DNA of 64,000 nt from UBA2638 sp046293135. GTDB lineage: Bacteria > Pseudomonadota > Alphaproteobacteria > Micavibrionales > Micavibrionaceae. The notes beneath the pieces are model-generated. The model was given only the letters and a program-made list of their open reading frames with translations. It was not told where the DNA came from and did no database searches. The stretch is taken from contig JBKBPR010000001.1 in the NCBI GenBank assembly GCA_046293135.1, positions 248,001 to 312,000 on the forward strand, written 5' to 3'. This document shows, one piece after another, positions 43,768-53,184 of this stretch. The stretch's first letter is position 1. Every line of letters begins with the position of its first letter. The translations under genes and the position numbers were made by a program.

Positions 43768-45381
43768 ATGGCCGTACAGATTAAAACCCAAGCGCATACG
43801 CGCCCCGTACCCATCAAGCGCGCGCTGATTTCCGTTTCGGACAAAACGGGAATTCTCGATTTTGCCAAGGCGCTTGCGGGTTATGGCGTTGAAATTCTTT
43901 CCACCGGCGGCACGGCCAAAGCCTTGAGCGAAGCGGGGATTGCGGTCAAGGATGTTTCGGCGCATACAGGATTTCCCGAAATTATGGATGGGCGCGTGAA
44001 AACGCTGCACCCCTCCGTGCATGGTGGCATTTTGGCGCGGCGCGATCTGGACACGCACACCAAGGCGATGAGCGATCATAATATCGGCGCGATTGATATG
44101 GTTGTTGTTAACCTTTATCCCTTTGTTGAAACGCTCAAGCGCGGCGGTGATTTTGCCGATTGTATCGAAAATATTGATATTGGCGGCCCTGCGATGGTGC
44201 GGGCTTCGGCGAAGAATCATGATTTTGTGACGATCCTGACAGACCCCGATGATTACGCCGCTGTTTTGGCGGATATGGAAGCGCAAGGCGGCGCGGTGCG
44301 TTATGAGCTTCGGAAGACGCTGGCGGCGCGGGCCTATGCGATGACAGCCAGCTATGATACGAGTATTTCCAATTGGTTGCTTGCGCAAACCGAAAACCAG
44401 GAGGCGCATCCCAAGCAGCGTAGCTTTACGGGAACTCTTAAGCAAACTCTGCGCTATGGCGAGAATCCTCATCAAAGCGCGGCGCTTTATATCTCCGAAC
44501 CCGTACGGGCTGGCGCGGCACAGGCCGAACAATTGCAGGGGAAAGAGCTATCCTATAATAATATCAACGACACGGACGCAGCCTTTGAGCTTGTCGCGGA
44601 ATTTGATAAGCCCGCCGTGGCGATTATCAAACATGCGAATCCGTGCGGCGTTGCGGTGGGGGCAGAGCCTCTGGCCGCGTACAGGAACGCGCTGGCTTGT
44701 GATCCTGTGAGCGCCTTTGGCGGGATTATCGCGCTCAATAGGCCGCTGGATGCCGATGTGGCGACCGAGATTGTCAAAATGTTCGTTGAGGTGATTATTG
44801 CACCCGATGTCACGCCGCAAGCGCTGGAAATCCTGAAGCCCAAAGCCAATATCCGCGTTTTGAAAACGGCAGCGATGCCCGATAAAACCCAAGGGCTGAC
44901 CAATATTGTGCGGGTTGCGGGCGGTTATCTGGTGCAAGATGCCGATACCAGAGCCATCACCGCGGATGATCTGAAGGTTGTGACAAGTCGTGCGCCGAGC
45001 GAAAAAGAGCTGGAAGATTTGCTATTTGCCTTTCGTGTGGCCAAACATGTCAAATCCAATGCGATTGTTTATGCGCGGGATTTGGCAACGGTCGGAATTG
45101 GCGCGGGGCAGATGAGCCGTATTGATTCTTCCCGAATCGCCGCTTGGAAGGCGCAAGAAGCCGCCAAGGCGCTGGGTCTGGCGGAATCGCTGGCGGTCGG
45201 CTCGGTGGTGGCGTCGGATGCGTTTTTCCCCTTTGCGGACGGGCTTATCGCCGCCGCAGAGGCAGGCGTTAGCGCAATCATCCAACCCGGCGGATCAATT
45301 CGTGATGATGAAGTGATCGCAGCGGCCAATGAGCGCGGCTTGGCGATGGTTTTCACAGGGATGCGCCACTTCCGTCATTAA
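43768..45381 (+). CDS. purH: Bifunctional AICAR formyltransferase/IMP cyclohydrolase
   Basis: The product has 537 residues and performs the last two steps of purine synthesis to IMP, using 10-formyl-THF from FolD-type chemistry. The N-terminal cyclohydrolase part (MGS-like) has ALISVSDKTGILDFAKAL and STGGTAKAL. The C-terminal transformylase has KELSYNNINDTDAAFEL, IIKHANPCGVA, SDAFFPFADGL and QPGGSIRDDEVI. Length is usual. It is preceded by a wide inverted repeat and followed by an A+T-rich gap. Confidence 0.97.
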   Translation: MAVQIKTQAHTRPVPIKRALISVSDKTGILDFAKALAGYGVEILSTGGTAKALSEAGIAVKDVSAHTGFPEIMDGRVKTLHPSVHGGILARRDLDTHTKAMSDHNIGAIDMVVVNLYPFVETLKRGGDFADCIENIDIGGPAMVRASAKNHDFVTILTDPDDYAAVLADMEAQGGAVRYELRKTLAARAYAMTASYDTSISNWLLAQTENQEAHPKQRSFTGTLKQTLRYGENPHQSAALYISEPVRAGAAQAEQLQGKELSYNNINDTDAAFELVAEFDKPAVAIIKHANPCGVAVGAEPLAAYRNALACDPVSAFGGIIALNRPLDADVATEIVKMFVEVIIAPDVTPQALEILKPKANIRVLKTAAMPDKTQGLTNIVRVAGGYLVQDADTRAITADDLKVVTSRAPSEKELEDLLFAFRVAKHVKSNAIVYARDLATVGIGAGQMSRIDSSRIAAWKAQEAAKALGLAESLAVGSVVASDAFFPFADGLIAAAEAGVSAIIQPGGSIRDDEVIAAANERGLAMVFTGMRHFRH

Positions 45382-45630
45382 GGCTGTGAAATATCCTCGA
45401 AATATGCTATAATTCTATATAATACAAAGGCTTAAGTGAAAATTGAGTCGAAAATTTGCAAAATTGACAAAAATGTCGTATCCTGTGCTTAACAAATAAA
45501 AAAGAATTAAAAAATAAAAGTGTACGGTAATATTAGAGGGTTGAAACAAAACGTCCATAAATAAGGACACTTCCCACAAAAGAGGAAAAACGTTTCATCT
45601 CTCTTACACAAGTAAGAGGAGTGTTGTTTT

Positions 45631-46215
45631 ATGGCTTTACCATTAATCCCTATCATTCTCGGGCTAATCGGAGTTGGCGGTACAGCTGCTCATGTGGCTA
45701 CGGATGGCGACTCGACACGCGGCTTGGGAAGGCTTGGTAGCGAGTTTATGGCTGCTATGGCTGGCGGTGCGTCTGAGGTTGCGCTTGAGCCACTCATGAA
45801 AATGATTTTCAAAGATGATGAGCTTGCTGCGCAAGTCGCGGCTTCTCTGAGTGAGGGTAAGTTCGATGAAGCGTTTGATGCAATTTCAAATAACTGGGAC
45901 AAAGTGAATTTCGAAGGCATGGTCGGCTTGGTTGCCGGAGGGTATATTGCAAATTCGGTGCTTAGTAGTGTCGGTGTATCAGGGATGACAAAATTTGCTA
46001 TTTTGGCGCCTATCGCCGCTCTTGCTGCTACGGCGACAACACGACTCTGGTCCGCCGTTCAAAGTGGTGATGTTTCTTTAGACAATTTAGGTGTTGGCAG
46101 CATATGGAGCGCAGTTGTTGCGGGTAATAGAGAGGGCAGTGAAGTTGATTTGTCTCCTGCTCGTGACCCAGCCCCAGCCGCGCAAGCTCCAGTATTAGAG
46201 CATGAGCCAAGCTAA
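45631..46215 (+). CDS. Hydrophobic orphan protein, first gene of the giant-protein locus
   Basis: The product has 194 residues. It begins with a hydrophobic segment (LPLIPIILGLIGVGGTAA) and has a second one at about 98-137 with GGYIANSVLSS and ILAPIAALAATATTRLWSAV, so probably two or three membrane segments. The C-terminus is Pro/Ala/Glu-rich and resembles the linkers of the neighbouring giant protein. The start has AAGAGGAG 9 bases upstream. It lies 68 bases before the giant gene on the same strand, with TTGACA at 45464 in the leader. The family is unknown. Confidence 0.6.
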   Translation: MALPLIPIILGLIGVGGTAAHVATDGDSTRGLGRLGSEFMAAMAGGASEVALEPLMKMIFKDDELAAQVAASLSEGKFDEAFDAISNNWDKVNFEGMVGLVAGGYIANSVLSSVGVSGMTKFAILAPIAALAATATTRLWSAVQSGDVSLDNLGVGSIWSAVVAGNREGSEVDLSPARDPAPAAQAPVLEHEPS

Positions 46216-46283
46216 ATTTAATTTCCCATAACAGCAAAAATACTGTATAAGAGAATATATAGCGTAATTTAGAGTGTAAATAG

Positions 46284-49200
46284 ATGGCAGAGGATAACCA
46301 AAATATTCCGCGTATTGAGCTTTCTCCAGAAACCATAGCGTTTCTAGAAAGTCGACCGTCTGGACGGGTTACAATAGACCATGTTGCAAATGCACAACGC
46401 GCCATTGATAGCTTTAATAATAATCTTTTGAGGAATATAGAGGTTTTAGAAGATCGCGTACGTTTTCTAGAGGCACGAGGCTGGCTGGAAAGCTCCATAA
46501 TGGATTTGGATTTTGCGCTCTATGATCAACCAGATGCTCCAGAACTACGTTTAGCGCGTGCTTATCAGGGCTTGTTATTGGATACAGCACATCTTTACGA
46601 CTGTACTGAAAATCTCAATAATTATGCTCAGGCTCAGAGAGACGCGTCTAGCCAATTAGGCCGTCGTGATTTCTCAGCGTTGGACATTACGCCTGCAGAT
46701 TATTTAGCTTTATCACCCATCGAAAGACAGATCGTTGATGTTTATCAGGAACATTACTCAAGCCTTCTTGAGGTAAGTTCATCAGCTGTTTTAACGCAAC
46801 AACTGAATGATTTTTTTCGTAATGGTAATTTAGATAGTGCTCGCACACTTATACAAGAGCAGATTGTTGCCGCTCGTGCTCGAATAGAAACTCCGCCAGC
46901 TGAAGGCGCAACAATCAGAGAAATAGCGGATTATCGTTCAAATGTTCGTTTATACGAAACATTGGAAATGTATAATGCCATTGATGCTATTTTGCAGCAA
47001 GATAACGTACTGGCTGCTCAGGCTGAAGGTCATAATGCATATTGGCTGGAAGCTCAAAATACTGTGTTAACTTTAGTCCAAAATGCTCAAACGCCTGAAG
47101 AAGCTGCGTTTGCAATGCAGATTAATCAATTATTCCAGGAAGTTAAGCCGGATGATGTAAGTTATGACTATACGCAATTTGGCTATGCTACGGCACAGCC
47201 TGACCCTTCGGTTGGCTCACAATTTGAGATTGAGAATGATCCAGATTGGTTGCGCGCCGTATCAATTTTCTACGGGCAAGTGAACGAAACATTTATCGCC
47301 AGTGATACGATTGAGTTTTTTAATGATCCGGAAAATAGACACTATTTAGAATCTTTGCAAAATGGAGTTGTGCCTGAAGATCTTCCGCAAGAAGTAATCC
47401 ACGAGCTTTCAAATTGGGGTGCACGTGTTTCCCGCTTTTTCTCTATGAATACTGCTGTGGCCGCTGATATTGCTATTGGTTTTGAGGCAAATTACGGTGG
47501 TGAAGATCCGCGCGCTGCTATTGCATTCCAGAGAATGTTGGATAGCTATCATAATTTCACCTATTTTAATTCTTGGAGAGCGGTTGGCGAAACAGCTCAA
47601 GCTATCGTAACAGACCCAATTAATATAGCTGCGATTGGTGTTGGTGCTGTTACTGGTGGAGTTGGTGGAGCTAGTATTCGTGTGGCAGCTGAGAGCGGTA
47701 AGATCGGCTTACGTTATACTATAGCGAATATTGTACAAAACCATGTCCTAAGTAGTGGCCTGCGTTCAGCTATGGTCGCAGGTTACGCCGAGGGTTTGGC
47801 CGGCGGTCTTGTTATAAACTGGGCAGAGCAGAATGTAGAAGTCGTTTCAGGGCGTAGCGAAGAATTCAGCGTTACGCGTATGTTGATGGCTGCGCAAGCA
47901 GAAGCGCTCGGTGGCGTTGTTCTTTCGGGTGGCGGCCACTATGTTGGGCGTCTTTTGACACGTGGAACTCCGGATACGCCTGTGTACCAAAGATCGCCTT
48001 TAGAGGCTGATAGCGCAGCGCCGCCACGTTTGGCTGATGATATTGAAGCGCCTTCGCAGCCACAACGTATGCCGGAGATGGATGCAGAGACGCCAGTTCT
48101 TCCTGCGGGTGGAAGCACACCAAGAGTTTTTGCTGTTGAGCCTACTGTTTTGGCAGCGCCATCACCAGCTGATGCTGCACCAAATGTTGTTACAAGTGTT
48201 CCGCCTGCTCCAGTTGTTGATTTTGTGCCACCAGCTGCGCCATTGCCACCATTACAAAGAGCGGCAGTTCCAGGCATAAGTGATAGTTTGTCGCCATTTA
48301 ATCGTTTTGAGTCGCGTTTGGCCGCAAGCGTGGATGGTGTTGAGGGCATCGGGCCAAGCCGTGTTACACCTGCTGCACCCGCTGCTCCGGTTGCGGATGC
48401 AGCCCCCGTTGTAGATGCGAGTGTTCCGCCTGCGCCGCGTTCTGCTCCATCTGATATACCACGCCGTCCTGCCGGATGGGGGGATATGACCCCTGAAATA
48501 CGGGCGCAAAGAATCGATGCGATGTCATTGGATAATCCGGACAGAGCCTTTGCATTTATGAGTGGTCGTTTGGACGCATCGGAACTGCGTGGTGTTTTCA
48601 GCCATCTGGATACAGGAACGCAGGCCGTTTACCTGGCGCGTTTGAGTGTGGAAAACCCACAAAGAGCCAATCAGCTTCTCGGTCTTGATGGCGTTGATAC
48701 TGTTGCAGTCAATAATTTGATAAGAGCGCAACGTGAGTTCCAAGAGCTTTCTGGTGCAGCGTCAGTTCCGCCACGCGCAGATGCGCCGGGTGCAGCGCCA
48801 TCGCCAGAGCCAACAGTGGCCGCAACGCGTACTGGTGCTACTCCACCAGGCCATGGTTTCAAGCAAGGTGATGATGTTTTAGCATATTTAAATGGCCAAG
48901 ATTTTCCGGGAAAATTTGATGAGTTGGCTGGTGAGCATCAAGGTCAGTGGTTTGCAAGGGTTATTCAAGATGACGGTAATATCGGAATAGTTCCGTTAGA
49001 TAGTTTATCTCTGAGGGCGCAAAGAACAGCAGGTGCGCCACAGCCCAATGCTGCAGCAGCTCCAGAGCCAACACCAGCCGCAGCCGCAGCCGCAGCTGAT
49101 ACTGCAACACCTGCAGCGGCGGCAGCCGCCGAGCCACAGCGCTCTCTCCTCCGTCGTATCACTGATGTGAGAGGGTGGTTTGGTAGACGTGAGTCAGCAG

Positions 49201-51629
49201 CCCCCACCGCTGCCGCAACACCGCCACCAGCTGCCGCTGCCGCAACACCGCCACCAGCTGCCGCTGCCGCAACTCCGCCACCAGCCGCCGCTGCTGGACC
49301 TTATACACCGCCAAAAGCAGCGATTTCTACAGGCGATATGAATAGGCATGTATATGGTGTACCAGATCCAACGTGGGATCAAATTTTCGCGCGAGCTAGA
49401 GCAAATGACGCAGCGGCAGGATTAAATGCCAACTCATATTATAGATTAGGCAAAGGTACTGTTGCAGACCCAGCCGAAGTGACGGAATTGTATCGCATTG
49501 CTTTATATGCAAGAGAGATGCAACAAGATTTAATCAGATCAGGTAAGACCGCAGCAGAAGCTAATAGGAATATTGCAGAATTGTTCCTTACAAAATTAGC
49601 TAGGGCCGAGGATCGTGGCTTAAGTCATCAGAATGCTGTTGAGTTAATAATTATGGCCAGAATTTCAGGGCTGGGTGCTTCTATGAGGGCTCTATTGCCA
49701 GCACCTAGAACGACTGGAGATACAATTCCACACGGCTTTTCAACAGAATTTATGGATACAATTGTTAATGCGGCAGTTGATAGACGTTCAACCAGAGGAT
49801 TTCATTGGGAGTCTGTAAAAGCTCTCTTCCGCGGGCAAAGCGATCGTCTTCCAATTTTTGAAGACGATGCCACAATGCTTAAGTTTGCGAGAGAAAGATT
49901 TCAGTTTTTTTTCTCGGATATTGGGCAGTACAATCCTTATAGATCTCTTACCATAAGGCATTTTTTTGGAGATGCTCTTGGTATGCGTCCTAAAGGAGAC
50001 GGAACATACGGCGGTTTCAGTTTTGGGAGGCTTGCAAATTTTTGGCTAGGGCGCGTTCCAACGGCCAACCTTTGGCGTTCTGCTGAATTAGGCTGGGGGC
50101 CAATAGGGAAATATACATTGAGAGGCGCGGCTGTCGCAATGGCTTTCACGTCAGCTCATTTGGCAGAGGAAGCTATAGAAAGCGCTCTGGGGCATGATTT
50201 GACGGTTTTGGGGCATCATGTTGATGCTTCTGGACGAATCGCTTCTCTGGGGATTGATATTGTCGATATGACCGTTGGGAATGCAATAGCTGTAATTTCT
50301 GATGATGGCTTCGAACCATCTTTATGGGGTCCTGGGTACTGGAATGGACGTGAAATTGCAACATGGGGCGATAGGTTTGATTCGCAACCACCAGCACAAG
50401 AAATGCGTATTCCTCCGATTGGGGCTCAGAATGAAACAGGTGCGGCTGATGCTGCTGTGGTAGCAGCAGCGCCTGCTCCTCCCGCTCCAGCTCCAGATGC
50501 GACGCCTACAGATCCAGCTGCAGCAGCAGCGGCGGCGGCCGCAGCAGCACCTGCAGCTGCTACGACTGAAGGAACAGGTGAAAATGGTGGTGTTCTTGCA
50601 GGTGGTGCTCAAGTGACCAGAGATGCTTTGGCGACGGCACAGGCTTATGATGTTAGAGGCGCAATGCCAAGCACAATCCAGGCCGGAATGGATGTTGTCG
50701 GTGGTTTGAGTTTTTCTCGCATCGGCGCAACGATCTCTGAAAACCTAGGCGGTGCAGGGCGCTATATGCTCAATGTGTTTAATGCTTTGCCTGCGACTAT
50801 GGGCAGAGGCTGGGGTACAGCCGCGCAGTTTGCAATGCTTGGCGTTGGCGCTCTTGTTTCGTGGAATATTGTTTCCGGCGTTTTCGGAGCTATCCGCAAT
50901 TTCAGCATCTGGAAAGCGGCGGGCGTCGTTGGTGCAATCATCGGTGCTGCTGCGCTTGTTGATTACTTCAACAGAGATCATTCATCGCATAACCCGATCA
51001 ATCGCAATACGATTGAGCGCCAAACTCCGGGTCAGATAGGTAGGCCAACCTTGAATGATGACCGCACTGGTTCGACATTAGATCATATTAGAAATGGTGG
51101 TGTAGTGCAGGGCGCTTCGCTCCATGTCCCTGTTTCACCTGAAAATGCGAGAGCAGCGATTGTACCTGCCGGACTGCAAACTGAATTTGCCACAGCGGCG
51201 CTTGCGTTATCTGATGATCGTGCGGCAGGGCTGGATAGAGATATGAGAGCCAGTGGCCATGACGGTATTCCGTTTACAGTTGTTCGCTATACTTCAGCGG
51301 ATGAAGCCGGATGGACGAATGCATCAGATGTCGCTTCAGGGCTTGCGGTTGCAGCCAATGACGGATATGGCTTCATCGCGGCACAATCCGGTTTGGGTGC
51401 GACTGTCGCTCCGGTTGTCGCTTCGGCTGTTGCTTATACCGATAATGGTCATGTGCCGACTGAGTTCTCTGCTACACCTGTTGTGAGTGCATCTTATGAT
51501 GTTGCTGCGCATGTAGATCCTCTTGCGGCGATCGGCTGGGAAGAAAGACGCGGCACAGCAGATCAACACGCGCCGCAAACGGCACAGGTCGCATCTGTAA
51601 CTTTTGACGAGTTAACAGCACGTGTCTGA
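46284..51629 (+). CDS. Giant modular orphan protein (1781 aa)
   Basis: The product has 1781 residues without a signal peptide. Regions: helical N-terminus (1-440); Gly/Ala-rich hydrophobic module (about 440-555) starting DPINIAAIGVGAVTGGVGG; Pro/Ala linker (560-725); small helical domain (725-820); short beta unit with FKQGDDVLAYL (855-912); linker with three 9-residue ATPPPAAAA repeats (about 972-1002); large central domain (1005-1365); another poly-Ala linker; two membrane spans at about 1515-1560; a C-terminal domain. No known catalytic motif is seen. The Gly/Ala module resembles those of large phage injected or virion proteins, but only in style. Flanked by small same-strand genes. Confidence 0.7.
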   Translation: MAEDNQNIPRIELSPETIAFLESRPSGRVTIDHVANAQRAIDSFNNNLLRNIEVLEDRVRFLEARGWLESSIMDLDFALYDQPDAPELRLARAYQGLLLDTAHLYDCTENLNNYAQAQRDASSQLGRRDFSALDITPADYLALSPIERQIVDVYQEHYSSLLEVSSSAVLTQQLNDFFRNGNLDSARTLIQEQIVAARARIETPPAEGATIREIADYRSNVRLYETLEMYNAIDAILQQDNVLAAQAEGHNAYWLEAQNTVLTLVQNAQTPEEAAFAMQINQLFQEVKPDDVSYDYTQFGYATAQPDPSVGSQFEIENDPDWLRAVSIFYGQVNETFIASDTIEFFNDPENRHYLESLQNGVVPEDLPQEVIHELSNWGARVSRFFSMNTAVAADIAIGFEANYGGEDPRAAIAFQRMLDSYHNFTYFNSWRAVGETAQAIVTDPINIAAIGVGAVTGGVGGASIRVAAESGKIGLRYTIANIVQNHVLSSGLRSAMVAGYAEGLAGGLVINWAEQNVEVVSGRSEEFSVTRMLMAAQAEALGGVVLSGGGHYVGRLLTRGTPDTPVYQRSPLEADSAAPPRLADDIEAPSQPQRMPEMDAETPVLPAGGSTPRVFAVEPTVLAAPSPADAAPNVVTSVPPAPVVDFVPPAAPLPPLQRAAVPGISDSLSPFNRFESRLAASVDGVEGIGPSRVTPAAPAAPVADAAPVVDASVPPAPRSAPSDIPRRPAGWGDMTPEIRAQRIDAMSLDNPDRAFAFMSGRLDASELRGVFSHLDTGTQAVYLARLSVENPQRANQLLGLDGVDTVAVNNLIRAQREFQELSGAASVPPRADAPGAAPSPEPTVAATRTGATPPGHGFKQGDDVLAYLNGQDFPGKFDELAGEHQGQWFARVIQDDGNIGIVPLDSLSLRAQRTAGAPQPNAAAAPEPTPAAAAAAADTATPAAAAAAEPQRSLLRRITDVRGWFGRRESAAPTAAATPPPAAAAATPPPAAAAATPPPAAAAGPYTPPKAAISTGDMNRHVYGVPDPTWDQIFARARANDAAAGLNANSYYRLGKGTVADPAEVTELYRIALYAREMQQDLIRSGKTAAEANRNIAELFLTKLARAEDRGLSHQNAVELIIMARISGLGASMRALLPAPRTTGDTIPHGFSTEFMDTIVNAAVDRRSTRGFHWESVKALFRGQSDRLPIFEDDATMLKFARERFQFFFSDIGQYNPYRSLTIRHFFGDALGMRPKGDGTYGGFSFGRLANFWLGRVPTANLWRSAELGWGPIGKYTLRGAAVAMAFTSAHLAEEAIESALGHDLTVLGHHVDASGRIASLGIDIVDMTVGNAIAVISDDGFEPSLWGPGYWNGREIATWGDRFDSQPPAQEMRIPPIGAQNETGAADAAVVAAAPAPPAPAPDATPTDPAAAAAAAAAAAPAAATTEGTGENGGVLAGGAQVTRDALATAQAYDVRGAMPSTIQAGMDVVGGLSFSRIGATISENLGGAGRYMLNVFNALPATMGRGWGTAAQFAMLGVGALVSWNIVSGVFGAIRNFSIWKAAGVVGAIIGAAALVDYFNRDHSSHNPINRNTIERQTPGQIGRPTLNDDRTGSTLDHIRNGGVVQGASLHVPVSPENARAAIVPAGLQTEFATAALALSDDRAAGLDRDMRASGHDGIPFTVVRYTSADEAGWTNASDVASGLAVAANDGYGFIAAQSGLGATVAPVVASAVAYTDNGHVPTEFSATPVVSASYDVAAHVDPLAAIGWEERRGTADQHAPQTAQVASVTFDELTARV
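49201..49295 (+). repeat. 27-bp tandem repeat inside the giant gene
   Basis: Three near-identical copies of a unit beginning CCGCCACCAGCTGCCGCTGC encode ATPPPAAAA. The repeat is in frame and can change copy number without loss of frame. Confidence 0.75.
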
Positions 51630-51756
51630 TAAACGTTTGAGTGCTTGGTATCGAAGATGTCTTGCGAACTCTTTTCTTTATCCGTTTTGCGAGTGGTGAT
51701 AGAATCAAAGGAGTATGATTTTAAGTCTCTTCTGATCCTCTTTCTCTGTGATCGAT

Positions 51757-52158
51757 ATGTCCGATAGCGATAATGATAAACCTGTTGCTGAACCGACCAG
51801 TTCCGGAGCAATTCCCGGATCGATGAAATCTGCGTTCGCGGCGGGTAAGTCGGCCAATTCGGGCGTGCTGTTCCAGCCCAAGGAATTTGATATCTATGTG
51901 AACAAGATCACAAAAGAGGCTTATATCTTTCATGCGCCCGCCATTCCGCAAGATATTGATCGGTTGGAATATGACCCGAAAGATCACAGTATAACCGTGG
52001 TGAAAAAGGATGGGACACAAATGGATTTGGGCGCAAAGCTGCAATGGCTGGTCAGACCGCATTTTATCAAAGCGCACGAAGTTGGCATTGTTCAGACCAA
52101 AGATGGTGAAATCATTGATGGCTTTATGGTTCCGCTGATCTATAAAGATAAAAAATAA
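51757..52158 (+). CDS. Small orphan protein, first of two paralogues downstream of the giant gene
   Basis: The product has 133 residues (ATG 51757; GTG 51748 possible). After a disordered Ser/Asp/Pro start it has a beta-rich core: FDIYVNKITKEAYIFHAPAIPQDIDRLEYD, IVQTKDGEIIDGFMVPLIY. The next gene shares the pattern EYD near the middle and DGE/TGE..GY/F..PLI at the end. No signal or span. It lies 127 bases after the giant gene and could encode a partner, chaperone or immunity protein; the function is unknown. Confidence 0.6.
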   Translation: MSDSDNDKPVAEPTSSGAIPGSMKSAFAAGKSANSGVLFQPKEFDIYVNKITKEAYIFHAPAIPQDIDRLEYDPKDHSITVVKKDGTQMDLGAKLQWLVRPHFIKAHEVGIVQTKDGEIIDGFMVPLIYKDKK

Positions 52159-52304
52159 GCTAAATTCGAACAAAAAATTGTAAAAAAATGCAAAAAAACA
52201 GGTCGATTTCTTTGCAAAAATCCGAATCTTTTGGTACACTGAATACAGGTAATAAAAAGAGTAAAACAAAAACAATAAAAGGGTGATGTGAAAGTCTTTC
52301 TCAT

Positions 52305-52685
52305 ATGTTACAATCTGTTATGACGAGCGAACAGCAACAACCCCCTTCTCAATATGGTAACCTACTAGACTTTGTTTACCATGTGGAAGGTTCAGATCCT
52401 CTCTATGTAGAGGTCGGGGTGAAGCAAGACGGAAAAGTAGCGGTTTTTCACAATAAGCCTTTTAAGCGTGACTTGTCTTGGATTGAATATGACATAGGGC
52501 GCAATAGAATTGATTTTGTAATGGACGATGGTGATATCCGCGATGTCGGAGTGCCGGTCAACAAAGATGTGGCCAAATATATGCACAATACGCACCAGGT
52601 CCTTATGGTTTTACTCGATGATGAAACCGGTGAAGCAAAAGAAGGATACTATATCCCGCTCATTATTCATCACGAGTATAAGTAA
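52305..52685 (+). CDS. Small orphan protein, second paralogue
   Basis: The product has 126 residues (ATG 52305, or 52320). It aligns by eye with the preceding gene: F..P..rDLSWIEYD against PAIPQDIDRLEYD, an internal DDGDIRDVG against KDGTQMDLG, and EAKEGYYIPLI against EIIDGFMVPLI. Both are acidic and beta-rich without signal peptides. Intergenic spacing is 146 bases and A+T-rich. The duplication beside one giant gene suggests linked roles. Confidence 0.6.
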   Translation: MLQSVMTSEQQQPPSQYGNLLDFVYHVEGSDPLYVEVGVKQDGKVAVFHNKPFKRDLSWIEYDIGRNRIDFVMDDGDIRDVGVPVNKDVAKYMHNTHQVLMVLLDDETGEAKEGYYIPLIIHHEYK

Positions 52686-52785
52686 AGTCCTGATTGGAAA
52701 AAGGGGGGAATACACTCCCGACCCGCTCAGGCAACGGCGTAAACTAGAAGAAGTAAAAAGAGAAATTATTAGAGGAGTGTAAAAT

Positions 52786-52950
52786 ATGGTTAATCCAACA
52801 AGCGCATTGGCAGAAGCACAAGATGCAGCGTCCCTTAAGGGTACTTTTATGATAGCAGCAGCTGCGGTCATCAGTGAAACAGGGGTGTCAGGACCAGATG
52901 TATCTGTGACAACAGCTGATCCGACGATATCACCTTTGAAACTAGGCTAG
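52786..52950 (+). CDS. 54-residue orphan peptide
   Basis: ATG 52786 has a strong AGAGGAG nine bases upstream and the frame runs to TAG 52948. The peptide is Ala/Ser/Thr/Val-rich with a weakly hydrophobic centre (GTFMIAAAAVISETG) and lacks Cys. A terminator follows at 52993. Just before it, 52700-52782 holds a short charged frame (YTPDPLRQRRKLEEVKREII) without a clear start that may be a second mini-gene. Function is unknown. Confidence 0.5.
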   Translation: MVNPTSALAEAQDAASLKGTFMIAAAAVISETGVSGPDVSVTTADPTISPLKLG

Positions 52951-52992
52951 TTTTTAAACCGCCTTTTCGCCGTGAGTGGGTAACTCCTTATC

Positions 52993-53032
52993 AATAGCCC
53001 TTGGGTGCGCCCGTGGGCTATTTGTGTTTTTC
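52993..53032 (+). terminator. Terminator closing the giant-protein locus
   Basis: An 8-bp stem AATAGCCC / GGGCTATT with a 14-base loop is followed by TGTGTTTTT. It lies 43 bases after the 54-residue ORF. Confidence 0.65.
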
Positions 53033-53108
53033 AAGTATTCTTTGCATTTTGATTTTCTCTTAAGCGGCGAAAGCCGCGCGTGGGGGACGACACTGGAGAT
53101 GTGTATGA

Positions 53109-53134
53109 GATCCCTCGACTTCGCTCGGGATGAC
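53109..53134. repeat. GATCCCTCGAC...GCTCGGGATGAC palindrome, copy 2
   Basis: A 26-base palindrome that differs from the 20906 copy in one base. It lies between the giant locus terminator and the end of argH. Confidence 0.8.
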
Positions 53135-53184
53135 GGGGGGGAGGCGCTCGGTACGGTATAGGGTAAAAAGCGCAGGCGACCCCA

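Noticed and set aside
48037..48279. Plus- and minus-strand small frames inside the giant gene
   Set aside because: They are out-of-frame shadows of Pro/Ala-rich coding sequence.
52528..52782. 84-aa plus-strand frame overlapping the second small paralogue
   Set aside because: Most of it is out of frame with the paralogue; only the last 30 or so residues look coding-like and they lack a clear start, so it is mentioned under the 54-residue ORF and not listed as a gene.
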